Assembly: GCA_020350865.1 (NCBI GenBank)
Contig: CP070726.1
Location: 1,614,914 to 1,629,046 of the forward strand
Origin: Thermoplasmata archaeon
GTDB taxonomy: Archaea; Thermoplasmatota; Thermoplasmata; GCA-020350865
Direction: 5' to 3'
DNA length: 14,133 nucleotides
The notes below the pieces were generated by a model. That model saw only the letters and a list, made by a program, of their open reading frames with translations. It made no database searches and was not told the origin of the DNA. This document shows positions 7,066 to 14,133 of this stretch, one piece after another. A program made the position numbers and the translations under genes. The stretch's first letter is position 1, and the number at the start of each line of letters is the position of its first letter.

Positions 7066-7587
7066 TTAAAAAATCCCGTTTCTTTTGAGTTTGCCCCGGC
7101 ATTTCCTGCAGTACTTCTCCCCTTTGACATCCGTATCGGCCAGGGAATTGGAGAAGTGCATCACGCACAGGGCATCATCACAGTGCCTCAGCCCCAGCGT
7201 ATGGCCCAGCTCGTGCACGGCTTCCTTTACGGCCCTGCCGTGATAGAGCGAAGGGTCGTTCTTGAGCCTGTACAGCGAAATAACGGAGGCCTTCCCCGCA
7301 ATCTCGGCCTGGCCGAACACGAAGTTCAAAGGCTCCGAAAACAGGTCCACATCCACCACACCGAGCACCCTGTCCCCGGGATGTCTGCGGGCAAGTTCCA
7401 GGATATGAGAGCTTTCGTACTGCCCCCTTTCCCTGTTGTACGCGTTTTTCGGGATGGGCGCAGCATCAAGGATGGAAACCCTGAACCCAAGGGAGGACAG
7501 CCTCTCTGCAAGCATATCCAGAACCTCCCTGTCCACGTCACCGAAAGGAACGATGCTCAGTTCTATGCTCCCGCCTCCATTTCCCAA
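7066..7587 (-). CDS. amzA: Archaemetzincin family zinc metalloprotease
   Basis: This 173-residue protein carries the complete archaemetzincin signature HExxHxxGxxHCx4CxMx17CxxC. HELGH is at 125-129, His135-Cys136, Cys141, Met143 (the Met-turn), and Cys160 and Cys163. The three histidines bind the catalytic zinc with Glu126 as general base, and the four cysteines bind a second zinc. The preceding GQAEIAGKASVISLYRL (92-108) is also typical. No signal peptide is present, so it is likely cytoplasmic. In-vivo substrates of the family are poorly known. The TTG at 7587 is the only common start left, because the frame has a stop at 7596-7594; its ribosome-binding site is weak and the family usually begins near residue 7-9, so the start is uncertain. 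The rtcB stop lies 10 bp upstream, so the two are probably co-transcribed. Confidence 0.93.
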   Translation of the reverse strand: MGNGGGSIELSIVPFGDVDREVLDMLAERLSSLGFRVSILDAAPIPKNAYNRERGQYESSHILELARRHPGDRVLGVVDVDLFSEPLNFVFGQAEIAGKASVISLYRLKNDPSLYHGRAVKEAVHELGHTLGLRHCDDALCVMHFSNSLADTDVKGEKYCRKCRGKLKRNGIF

Positions 7588-7597
7588 AAAGTCTCAT

Positions 7598-9079
7598 TCA
7601 ACCCTTTACAACGCCCAGAGGCTTCATTCTTGCAACCAGTTTGGAGATGCCCACCCCATCCGCCACACGCACCACGTCATCCACGTTCTTGTAGGCATCG
7701 GGGGCCTCCTCCGCTGCCACCTTCTGGCTTGCTGCCCTGACGTAAATGCCCTGGTTCTTGAGCCTCCCGATAACTTCCTGCCCCCTCCATCTCCTTGTGG
7801 CCTCCTTCCTTGACATGACCCTCCCTGCCCCGTGGCATGTGGAGCCGAACGTCTCCCCCATGGCCTTGTCCGTTCCGATCAGCACATAGCTTGCAGTGCC
7901 CATGTCCCCCGGAATTAGTACGGGCTGACCCAGGGACCTGTACTTCTCAGGCACCTGGGCCCTTCCGGGTCCAAAGGCCCTGGTGGCCCCTTTCCTGTGC
8001 ACTATGACCTCCCTTCTCTTGCCTTCCACCACATGCTCCTCGCGCTTGGCTATGTTGTGGGCCACATCGTAGATGATCTCCATGTCCAAATCCTCAGCCT
8101 TTCTCTCAAAGACCTGCTCGAAGGACTCCCTGACCCAGTGCACGATCATCTGCCTGTTGGTCCAGGCGTAGTTGGCTGCGCACTTCATTGCCTTGAAGTA
8201 GTTCTCTCCGGGTTTCGAATGGAGAGGGGCGCAGACCAGCTGTCTGTCGGGAAGGGAAATGCCGAACTCCTTTGATACGTAATTGTACCCCTCTTTGTTG
8301 AAGTGCCTCCCCATCTCCCGTATCTGGTCGTCGCATATCTGGTAACCGCATCCCCGGGAGCCGGTATGAATCATCACCATGATCTGGTTCTCCCTTTCGA
8401 TGCCCAGCAGTTTTGCGGCCTCGGGTATGAAAATTTTGTCCACCTTCTGCAGTTCCAAGAAATGGTTGCCCGCGCCCAGGCTGCCCAGCTGGGGCATGCC
8501 CCTCTGCTTGGCCTTGTGGGAGACCAATCCCGGGTCCGCCCCTTCCATGGCACCGTTCTCCTCCAGGTGCTTCAGATCCTCCTCCCAGCCGTATCCCTTC
8601 TCCACAGCCCACCGTGCGCCGTTTCTGAGCACCTGCTCCAGTTCATTCATGCTGATGTGCACCTTGCCCTTGGAGCCCAGGCCCGAGGGCACATTGCTGA
8701 ACATGGCGTCCACTATGCTTCTGATTTTATCCTTCACATCATCGAGCATGAGATTGGTGCGAACAAGCCTGACACCGCAGTTGATATCGTAGCCCACCCC
8801 TCCAGGGGAAATGACCCCCTCCGCAGCATCCATGGCTGCCACCCCGCCGATGGGGAACCCGTAGCCCCAGTGGATGTCGGGCATGGCCATGGACTTGCCC
8901 AGAATACCGGGCAGTGTCGCCACATTGGCCACCTGCTCGGGGGCCTGATCCTTCAGCGTACCGGCAAGCATGGCATCGTCAACGTAGATCAAACCCGAGG
9001 TGCGCATGCCCTTCTTGTAGTTCTGGGGGATCTCGTAGTGATAATCGGAAACTTTCTTAATGGGCCCGTTCCAGTTCAT
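7598..9079 (-). CDS. rtcB: tRNA-splicing / RNA-repair ligase RtcB
   Basis: RtcB joins RNA 2',3'-cyclic-phosphate or 3'-phosphate ends to 5'-hydroxyl ends, using GTP and manganese. In archaea it seals tRNA exons after intron removal. The 493-residue length is normal. All landmark residues of the Pyrococcus enzyme are present: Asp98 and Cys101 in DINCGVRL, His206 in GAGNHFLE, His238 in HTGSRGCG, His341 in HNIAKREEH and the guanylated histidine His416 in CHGAGR. No intein interrupts it. The frame stays open upstream to 9523, but ATG 9079 is chosen because AGGTGA at 9090-9085 precedes it by 5 nt, homology begins there, and the next upstream ATG (9118) lies inside the TATA box. It is the first gene of a likely rtcB-amzA operon. 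The activator archease, often a neighbour elsewhere, is not in this window. Confidence 0.98.
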   Translation of the reverse strand: MNWNGPIKKVSDYHYEIPQNYKKGMRTSGLIYVDDAMLAGTLKDQAPEQVANVATLPGILGKSMAMPDIHWGYGFPIGGVAAMDAAEGVISPGGVGYDINCGVRLVRTNLMLDDVKDKIRSIVDAMFSNVPSGLGSKGKVHISMNELEQVLRNGARWAVEKGYGWEEDLKHLEENGAMEGADPGLVSHKAKQRGMPQLGSLGAGNHFLELQKVDKIFIPEAAKLLGIERENQIMVMIHTGSRGCGYQICDDQIREMGRHFNKEGYNYVSKEFGISLPDRQLVCAPLHSKPGENYFKAMKCAANYAWTNRQMIVHWVRESFEQVFERKAEDLDMEIIYDVAHNIAKREEHVVEGKRREVIVHRKGATRAFGPGRAQVPEKYRSLGQPVLIPGDMGTASYVLIGTDKAMGETFGSTCHGAGRVMSRKEATRRWRGQEVIGRLKNQGIYVRAASQKVAAEEAPDAYKNVDDVVRVADGVGISKLVARMKPLGVVKG

Positions 9080-9084
9080 TTTCT

Positions 9085-9129
9085 TCACCTGAGTGCTGTG
9101 GAATATGAATGTCCCCATATTTATTATTT
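9085..9129 (-). promoter_or_regulatory. rtcB promoter and ribosome-binding site
   Basis: AAATAATAAATAT on the minus strand (9129-9117) is a TATA-like box. It predicts a start near 9097 and a leader of about 18 nt, with AGGTGA (9090-9085) just before ATG 9079. This fixes the rtcB start and rules out the longer frame. Confidence 0.65.
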
Positions 9130-9130
9130 G

Positions 9131-9195
9131 GTCTTTTCGCTCCGCAACAAAGGAGAAAACAGCTTTGCTCAGGTGTTTATTTTGGGCCGAAAGAC
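9131..9195. other. Middle of the divergent promoter region
   Basis: This stretch lies between the leftward rtcB promoter and the rightward promoter of the giant surface protein. Imperfect inverted arms GTCTTTTCG (9131-9139) and CGAAAGAC (9188-9195) enclose it, with one bulged base. They may bind a shared regulator or be coincidence. No gene is seen. Confidence 0.3.
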
Positions 9196-9207
9196 ATGAT
9201 GAATAGG

Positions 9208-9253
9208 TTAATATATCCAACATATTCATACAGCCAATAACTAATACGGAGGG
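9208..9253 (+). promoter_or_regulatory. Promoter and ribosome-binding site of the GLUG/VCBS protein gene
   Basis: TTAATATAT at 9208-9216 is a TATA-like box predicting transcription from about 9238-9242. GGAGGG at 9248-9253 is a ribosome-binding site 8 nt before ATG 9262. The leader would be about 20 nt. Confidence 0.6.
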
Positions 9254-9261
9254 AAATTGAA

Positions 9262-12200
9262 ATGAAAAGGATGGCAACGGTTGGGTTAATTTTCCTGCTG
9301 TGCACAGCGAATCTGAGTATTTTCTTTTTGGTGGTACCGGAGGAAGCTTCGGCTTTTCCAGACGGTGACGGCACACCAGGCAATCCATTTCAAATTGCAG
9401 ATGTGATAGATCTCCATAATATGAGCGCGAACCTGAGTGCCCATTATATTTTGGTGAACGATATCGATGCCAGTGAGACGACCACATGGAACTGGAACGG
9501 AACCGCTTATAATGGCTTCGCAACTATCGCCCCGGATACAAATCCAGGAGTTGGAGGTCATCAAGGACTATCCTTCACCGGCTCCCTGGACGGCCGGGGA
9601 TACAATATCACGGGCCTTTACATCAACAGGCCTGGCAATACCTATGTCGGTTTGTTTGGAGATTTGGACTCCGAGGTGTGGATTTCAAATGTCAGCTTTA
9701 TAGACGTTAATATAACTGGAAGTGATTTTGTTGGTGCAATGGCCGGACGCAACTGGGGAGGGAACGTTACCAACTCTCATGTTTCAGGATACGTGAGCGG
9801 AAAAGGCACTATTGGCGGTCTAGTGGGATTCAGTAACGAGGGAACGATATCGAATTCATCCAGCACCGCAAACGTGAATGGAACAGGTGATAATGTTGGA
9901 GGACTGGCCGGTACTAATAATATTGGGGTGATATCGGATTCGTACAGCACTGGGAATGTGGGCGGAGCAGGCAGTGTCGGCGGGCTGGTTGGAGTAAATG
10001 CCGTGGGAACAGTATCTAATTCATATAGCATGGGGGACGTAACTGGAGGGGATCAGAGCGTGGGCGGCCTTGTAGGGTGGAACAACTGGGGCGCTGTCTC
10101 ACACTGCTTTGCCACCGGTACCGTAACTGGGGGTTCATATGTAGGCGGACTAATGGGAGGGAACGGTAATACCGCCACTGTATCGAACTGCTACGCAACA
10201 GGCGATGTAAGTGGTGTAAACGATCATGTCGGCGGGCTGGTGGGATATAATACGGTCCCCATCGAATACTGTTATTCCACGGGCAACGCCACAGGAGCAA
10301 GCTTTGTTGGTGGATTCATAGGAGAAGACATCGGAGGAACCTACACGGACTGCTTCTGGGACACCCAAACATCGGGCACTTCAGTTGGTTTCGGCAGCGG
10401 CTCCAGCACCGAGGTCCAGGGCTATAACACGGCTCAGATGATGACCCAGAGCACGTTCGACACCGGCGGATCGAGTTGGGATTTCACAACCAACTGGTTC
10501 ATGATCGACAGTGAGACCCGGCCTTTTCTGAGGATGGAATACAACACCACGATCCGAAACTCCCACCAGCTGCAGTTGATGGTCGTGGACCTCACCGCAA
10601 ACTACACTTTGGCGAACGACATCGACATGAGTGATATTGTAGAACCGTCGCAGATGTGGGGGACTGATGAATCGTCCGGAAATGGGTTCTATCCTGTTGG
10701 TAACTATTTAAATCCTCCATTATCATATTATTCAGGTACTTTCGACGGCAACGGTTACACCATCATTGGACTGTTCATTAACCGATCATCAGAGGATATG
10801 ATAGGCTTATTCGGATATTTATCCATTAATGCAATAGTAAAAAATAGTTATTTAACTGCAATAAATGTATGCGGCAGTGATTCTGTTGGTGGCCTTATCG
10901 GTTATTGTGATGGAACAGTTTCGAATTGCAGCGCCTCAGGCACTACGAAAGGAATTGACTACGTTGGTGGACTGATTGGCTGGAATGTAGAAAGAGATGT
11001 CATAAACTGCAAAGCTAATGTCGATACAACCGGAAATAACAACGTGGGCGGTTTAATCGGACTGGGTATTCGTAAAATCACAAACTGCACCACTTACGGC
11101 AACACCACCGGAAACGACAATGTGGGCGGTCTGATCGGAAATTGCTTTGCTTTTGTCACTAATTGCACTGCTTACGGCAATACGACCGGAAATAACAACG
11201 TCAGCAGCCTAATCGGACGGAATTTCGGAGATATCACGAACTGTACAGCAAACGGCAAGGCAGCCGGAAATGACAGTGTGGGTGGTCTGATAGGATATAA
11301 CACAAATAACACAGGTTATGGAACAATCATAGATTGCCACAGTAAGGGTATTATAAACGGAACATCTGACAATATTGGGGGTCTGATAGGACTGAATGAT
11401 GGTGGAAAAGTTTCAAACTGCACCGCTCATGGCGATATAAACGGAACATCACTATATGTTGGTGGTCTCATCGGTTATAATATTGGATTGGTTATAAACT
11501 GCACCGCCTATGGTGATGTAAAAGGAACATCTTTGTATATTGGTGGCCTAATCGGAGAAAGTGCTAATACAGTTACGAACTGCAGTGCATATGGCAACGT
11601 AACCGGCACTTGGAATCATGTTGGTGGGCTCGTTGGCCATAACGTTGGAACTCTCACAGACTGTAATTCATACGGTAGTATATCCGGAATAAATCAGGTT
11701 GGCGGCCTAATCGGATGGAATAATGGAGACGTATTGTCCTGTAACGCATACGGCAACACGACCGGAAGTCAATATGTTGGCTGCTTAATCGGACGGAATT
11801 TTAACAGAGATGTCATAAACTGCAGCACATTCGGTAATACGACCGGAAATGACAATGTAGGCGGCCTGATAGGATGGAATAGTGGTGGAGATGTCACAAA
11901 CTGCAACGCATTCGGCAACACGACCGGAAATGAATATGTTGGTGGCCTGATCGGGTGGACTCAGAGCATGGTCACAAACTGCAATACCTTCGGTAACACG
12001 ACCGGAAATCAATATGTAGGCGGTTTATTAGGACATTGTGAAGTTGGATTTCTCCTAACGGTTATGAACTGCAATGCCTACGGATACACGACCGGAAATG
12101 ACACCGTTGGCGGCCTGATAGGAAGGAATGCTGGATTGGTCACCAACTGTACCGTTTATAGTAACACCACCGGTAATTTTGATGCCGTCGGCGGTCTCAT

Positions 12201-14133
12201 AGGTACCAACTCTGGAAGCGTAACAAATTGTAGTATTTCTATTAATGTATCCGGAAGGAATTCCGTTGGCGGTCTCATTGGAGCGAATGGTGGAACAGTT
12301 ACGAACTGCAACGTCTTTGGCAATGCTACTGGAAATAACTTCGTGGGCGGACTAATCGGAGGGAATGATGAAGATGTCACAAACTGTAACGCTTACGGTA
12401 ATACAAATGGAAATAATAATGTGGGCAACCTGATAGGATGGAATAGTGGTGGAGATATACTAATCTGCAACGCCTATGGCAACACGACCGGAAATGACAA
12501 TGTTGGCGGCCTAATCGGATATAGTTCTTGGATGGTCACGAACTGCAACGCATACGGCAACACGACCGGAAATCTCAATGTCGGCGGTTTGATAGGATGG
12601 AATTATGGTAGAGATGTCACATACTGTACCGCCCACGGTAATACGACCGGAAATCACTATGTAGGCGGCCTAACCGGAATGAATGAGGGGGGAGATATCA
12701 CAAACTGCAACGCATACGGAACCACGATCGGCATCAATTATGTTGGCGGCCTAATTGGACAGAGTGATATTGCCTATGCATTTGTTAATAAAAGTACCGC
12801 CTACGGCAACACGACAGGAAATTACTATGTTGGCGGCTTAATTGGACAAAATCAAGATGGAAATGTAACAAACTCCACCGCCTTTGGCCAAATGACCGGG
12901 AACACCAGTGTTGGTGGTCTAATCGGATCTAACAATATGGGAAATATTAATAATTGTTATATCAACAACACAATAACCGGTAACAATACTATTGGTGGCC
13001 TGGTTGGAGAGAATAGTGGTTCGATCACCGACTGCTACAGTCACAGCTCCGCAACTGGAAATGTTACTATTGGGGGTCTGATCGGTAAAAATACGGGCGG
13101 TGGAACAGTCACGGACTGCTACAGTAGCGGTTATGTAAGCGGTAATTCAGTTGTAGGCGGCCTGATTGGGAACAATATCGGTGGCGGGGCAGTAACAGAT
13201 TGTTTTTGGGACAACGAAAACTCTGGGCAACTTACCAGCGCAGGTGGGGTTGGAAAACCTACTGAAGAAATGATGAACTTCTGGACATATTACGGTAAAT
13301 GGGATTTTGAGTATATTTGGGCGATTGGACATATGATCACACATCCTTATTTCAAATGGCAGGATAAGGAGTACGATCCATTGGCTATCGAAGATAATGC
13401 TGCTTTAAATGAAGATTCCTCTTTCAGTGATACTGCTCCAGGCTTGTTAGCAAATGACATCGAGCCAGACTTTGACCCAATGACAGTGGTAGCCTTTGAC
13501 AATCCAAGTACTTTGGGTGCGATAGTTTATGTCGCTGCAAATGGAAGTTGGAGCTATGACCCTACTGGGGTTGCGCTTATACAGGCTCTGGCAGTTGGTG
13601 AATATCTCATTGATACTTTCAATTACACCGTCAGTGACGGCCAGGGAGGCACTGCCAATGCCACAGTGTATATCAATGTTACAGGTGTGAACGATGGCCC
13701 AGCAGCCTTTGATGATGTGCACACAATAAGCGAGGATACAATCCTGAACATTGCTGATCCTGGTGTGCTGGCAAATGATTCCGATATTGATGCCAGTGAT
13801 ACACTATCCGTTCTACCTAACGTCTTCATAACGTTAAACGGAGCCAGTGTAACCGTGAACGCCGACGGCAGCTATATGTACGATCCCACGGGCTCCCCCA
13901 CATTGCAGAGCCTGGCAGCTGGTGAATATCTTGTTGATTCCTTCACTTACATGATTACCGATAGCAATGGCGGCATGGACACAGCCACAGTGAGCATCAA
14001 CGTGACTGGTGTGAACGATGATCCAGTGATAACCTCAGCGAACGTCACCACAGCCTCAACCGGGACCCTCTATGAAAATGACTGCGAAGCCGATGATATA
14101 GATGGCGATACCCTGAGCTGGTTCTTAGAAAGC
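9262..14133 (+). CDS. Giant secreted GLUG-repeat / VCBS-repeat surface protein (partial, open at the right edge)
   Basis: The frame from ATG 9262 stays open for 1624 codons to the window edge. Residues 1-31 are a signal peptide with likely cleavage after Ala-Ser-Ala. Residues 34-155 form a first cap ([34 protein letters not shown]). Eight GLUG units (one degenerate) follow at 157-354, then a closing segment starting CFWDTQTSG at 364. A second cap begins near 427 ([25 protein letters not shown]). Then come 29 GLUG units at 542-1303 and a second closing CFWDNENSG at 1314. Two full VCBS/cadherin-like domains (1372-1478, 1479-1586) and part of a third follow. GLUG repeats are predicted to fold as a beta-solenoid; VCBS-type domains are typical of large adhesins. 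The protein is probably a cell-surface adhesin or stalk. Its anchor and any C-terminal domain lie outside the window. It is transcribed away from rtcB. Confidence 0.92.
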   Translation, partial: MKRMATVGLIFLLCTANLSIFFLVVPEEASAFPDGDGTPGNPFQIADVIDLHNMSANLSAHYILVNDIDASETTTWNWNGTAYNGFATIAPDTNPGVGGHQGLSFTGSLDGRGYNITGLYINRPGNTYVGLFGDLDSEVWISNVSFIDVNITGSDFVGAMAGRNWGGNVTNSHVSGYVSGKGTIGGLVGFSNEGTISNSSSTANVNGTGDNVGGLAGTNNIGVISDSYSTGNVGGAGSVGGLVGVNAVGTVSNSYSMGDVTGGDQSVGGLVGWNNWGAVSHCFATGTVTGGSYVGGLMGGNGNTATVSNCYATGDVSGVNDHVGGLVGYNTVPIEYCYSTGNATGASFVGGFIGEDIGGTYTDCFWDTQTSGTSVGFGSGSSTEVQGYNTAQMMTQSTFDTGGSSWDFTTNWFMIDSETRPFLRMEYNTTIRNSHQLQLMVVDLTANYTLANDIDMSDIVEPSQMWGTDESSGNGFYPVGNYLNPPLSYYSGTFDGNGYTIIGLFINRSSEDMIGLFGYLSINAIVKNSYLTAINVCGSDSVGGLIGYCDGTVSNCSASGTTKGIDYVGGLIGWNVERDVINCKANVDTTGNNNVGGLIGLGIRKITNCTTYGNTTGNDNVGGLIGNCFAFVTNCTAYGNTTGNNNVSSLIGRNFGDITNCTANGKAAGNDSVGGLIGYNTNNTGYGTIIDCHSKGIINGTSDNIGGLIGLNDGGKVSNCTAHGDINGTSLYVGGLIGYNIGLVINCTAYGDVKGTSLYIGGLIGESANTVTNCSAYGNVTGTWNHVGGLVGHNVGTLTDCNSYGSISGINQVGGLIGWNNGDVLSCNAYGNTTGSQYVGCLIGRNFNRDVINCSTFGNTTGNDNVGGLIGWNSGGDVTNCNAFGNTTGNEYVGGLIGWTQSMVTNCNTFGNTTGNQYVGGLLGHCEVGFLLTVMNCNAYGYTTGNDTVGGLIGRNAGLVTNCTVYSNTTGNFDAVGGLIGTNSGSVTNCSISINVSGRNSVGGLIGANGGTVTNCNVFGNATGNNFVGGLIGGNDEDVTNCNAYGNTNGNNNVGNLIGWNSGGDILICNAYGNTTGNDNVGGLIGYSSWMVTNCNAYGNTTGNLNVGGLIGWNYGRDVTYCTAHGNTTGNHYVGGLTGMNEGGDITNCNAYGTTIGINYVGGLIGQSDIAYAFVNKSTAYGNTTGNYYVGGLIGQNQDGNVTNSTAFGQMTGNTSVGGLIGSNNMGNINNCYINNTITGNNTIGGLVGENSGSITDCYSHSSATGNVTIGGLIGKNTGGGTVTDCYSSGYVSGNSVVGGLIGNNIGGGAVTDCFWDNENSGQLTSAGGVGKPTEEMMNFWTYYGKWDFEYIWAIGHMITHPYFKWQDKEYDPLAIEDNAALNEDSSFSDTAPGLLANDIEPDFDPMTVVAFDNPSTLGAIVYVAANGSWSYDPTGVALIQALAVGEYLIDTFNYTVSDGQGGTANATVYINVTGVNDGPAAFDDVHTISEDTILNIADPGVLANDSDIDASDTLSVLPNVFITLNGASVTVNADGSYMYDPTGSPTLQSLAAGEYLVDSFTYMITDSNGGMDTATVSINVTGVNDDPVITSANVTTASTGTLYENDCEADDIDGDTLSWFLES
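9730..10323 (+). repeat. First GLUG repeat module (8 units)
   Basis: Units begin at 9730 (degenerate, VGAMAG), 9811, 9895, 9976, 10060, 10141, 10228 and 10306, each with a Val/Ile-Gly-Gly-Leu/Phe-x-Gly core. Spacing is 78-87 nt, about 82 on average. Early units carry Ser at the position where later units carry Cys (NSSST and DSYST, then HCFAT, NCYAT, YCYST). Confidence 0.9.
10885..13170 (+). repeat. Second GLUG repeat module (29 units)
   Basis: Twenty-nine units run from VGGLIG at 10885 to VGGLIG at 13153. Spacings are 78-96 nt and average 81.0 nt, exactly 27 codons. The consensus unit is close to [16 protein letters not shown] followed by [11 protein letters not shown]. Variants of the core are VSSLIG (11200), VGCLIG (11776), VGNLIG (12421) and VGGLTG (12661). 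The DNA word ACGACCGGAAAT recurs in many central units, pointing to recent expansion. Confidence 0.92.
13375..14133 (+). repeat. Tandem VCBS/cadherin-like domains
   Basis: Two units of about 107-108 residues (13375-13695 and 13696-14019) share LLANDIEPD / VLANDSDID near the start, [10 protein letters not shown] / [10 protein letters not shown] in the middle, and YINVTGVND / SINVTGVND at the end. A third begins at 14020 and is cut by the window edge. Such units are usually calcium-stabilised beta-sandwich spacers in adhesins. Confidence 0.88.

Noticed and set aside
8303..9199. 298-codon open frame antisense to rtcB
   Set aside because: It lies over a strongly conserved gene, starts and ends without supporting signals, and its translation resembles no family. 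It is a by-product of rtcB codon use.
9080..9523. N-terminal extension of rtcB by 148 codons
   Set aside because: The open frame continues upstream, but it crosses the rtcB TATA box and runs antisense to the signal peptide and first cap of the GLUG protein. The ribosome-binding site and homology both place the start at 9079.
10885..13170. CRISPR-like array
   Set aside because: The 81-nt periodicity is always a multiple of three in spacing, the units are diverged and in one open frame, and there are no identical repeats with unique spacers. It is protein repeat coding.

Overview
The window looks archaeal, most likely a euryarchaeote of Thermoplasmata type; the lineage is an inference and the weakest part of this reading. 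The support is an archaeal-type RtcA, an RtcB that keeps every archaeal active-site residue, an archaemetzincin with the complete family motif, TATA-like boxes about 25 nt before plausible transcription starts, GGTG-type Shine-Dalgarno sites, and several secreted or membrane-anchored surface proteins. GTG and TTG starts are used by some genes. I see no tRNA, rRNA, CRISPR array or insertion sequence.

Layout. Bases 1-315 (+) are the end of a membrane-anchored protein of unknown function. rtcA (339-1379, +) follows after 23 bp. A cell-surface protein with Ig-like domains and a C-terminal anchor (1494-3632, +) carries an in-frame TAA at 1662-1664, just after its signal peptide. Three bases further on it meets a convergent gene for a secreted DUF3160 protein (3636-6005, -). 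Next come a small polytopic membrane protein (6240-6881, -), archaemetzincin amzA (7066-7587, -) and rtcB (7598-9079, -); the last two are 10 bp apart and probably form one rtcB-amzA operon. From a divergent promoter region (9080-9261) a giant secreted protein runs rightward (9262 to beyond 14133, +). It has two GLUG beta-solenoid modules and then VCBS/cadherin-like repeats, and it is still open at the window edge.

Two themes share the window. One is RNA repair: RtcA converts RNA 3'-phosphates to 2',3'-cyclic phosphates, which RtcB can join to 5'-hydroxyl ends. The two genes are 6.2 kb apart on opposite strands, so they are neighbours rather than an operon. The other is the cell surface: the first partial protein, the Ig-like protein, the DUF3160 protein and the GLUG/VCBS giant are all predicted to be exported or anchored.

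The most notable signals are the second GLUG module, with 29 units averaging exactly 27 codons, one cysteine in the same register in 27 of them and many N-glycosylation sequons; the unequal growth of the two GLUG modules; the in-frame stop in the Ig-like protein; and the rtcB-amzA pairing. No gap exceeds 300 bp. The four largest (1380-1493, 6006-6239, 6882-7065, 9080-9261) hold promoters, leaders and a few inverted repeats.
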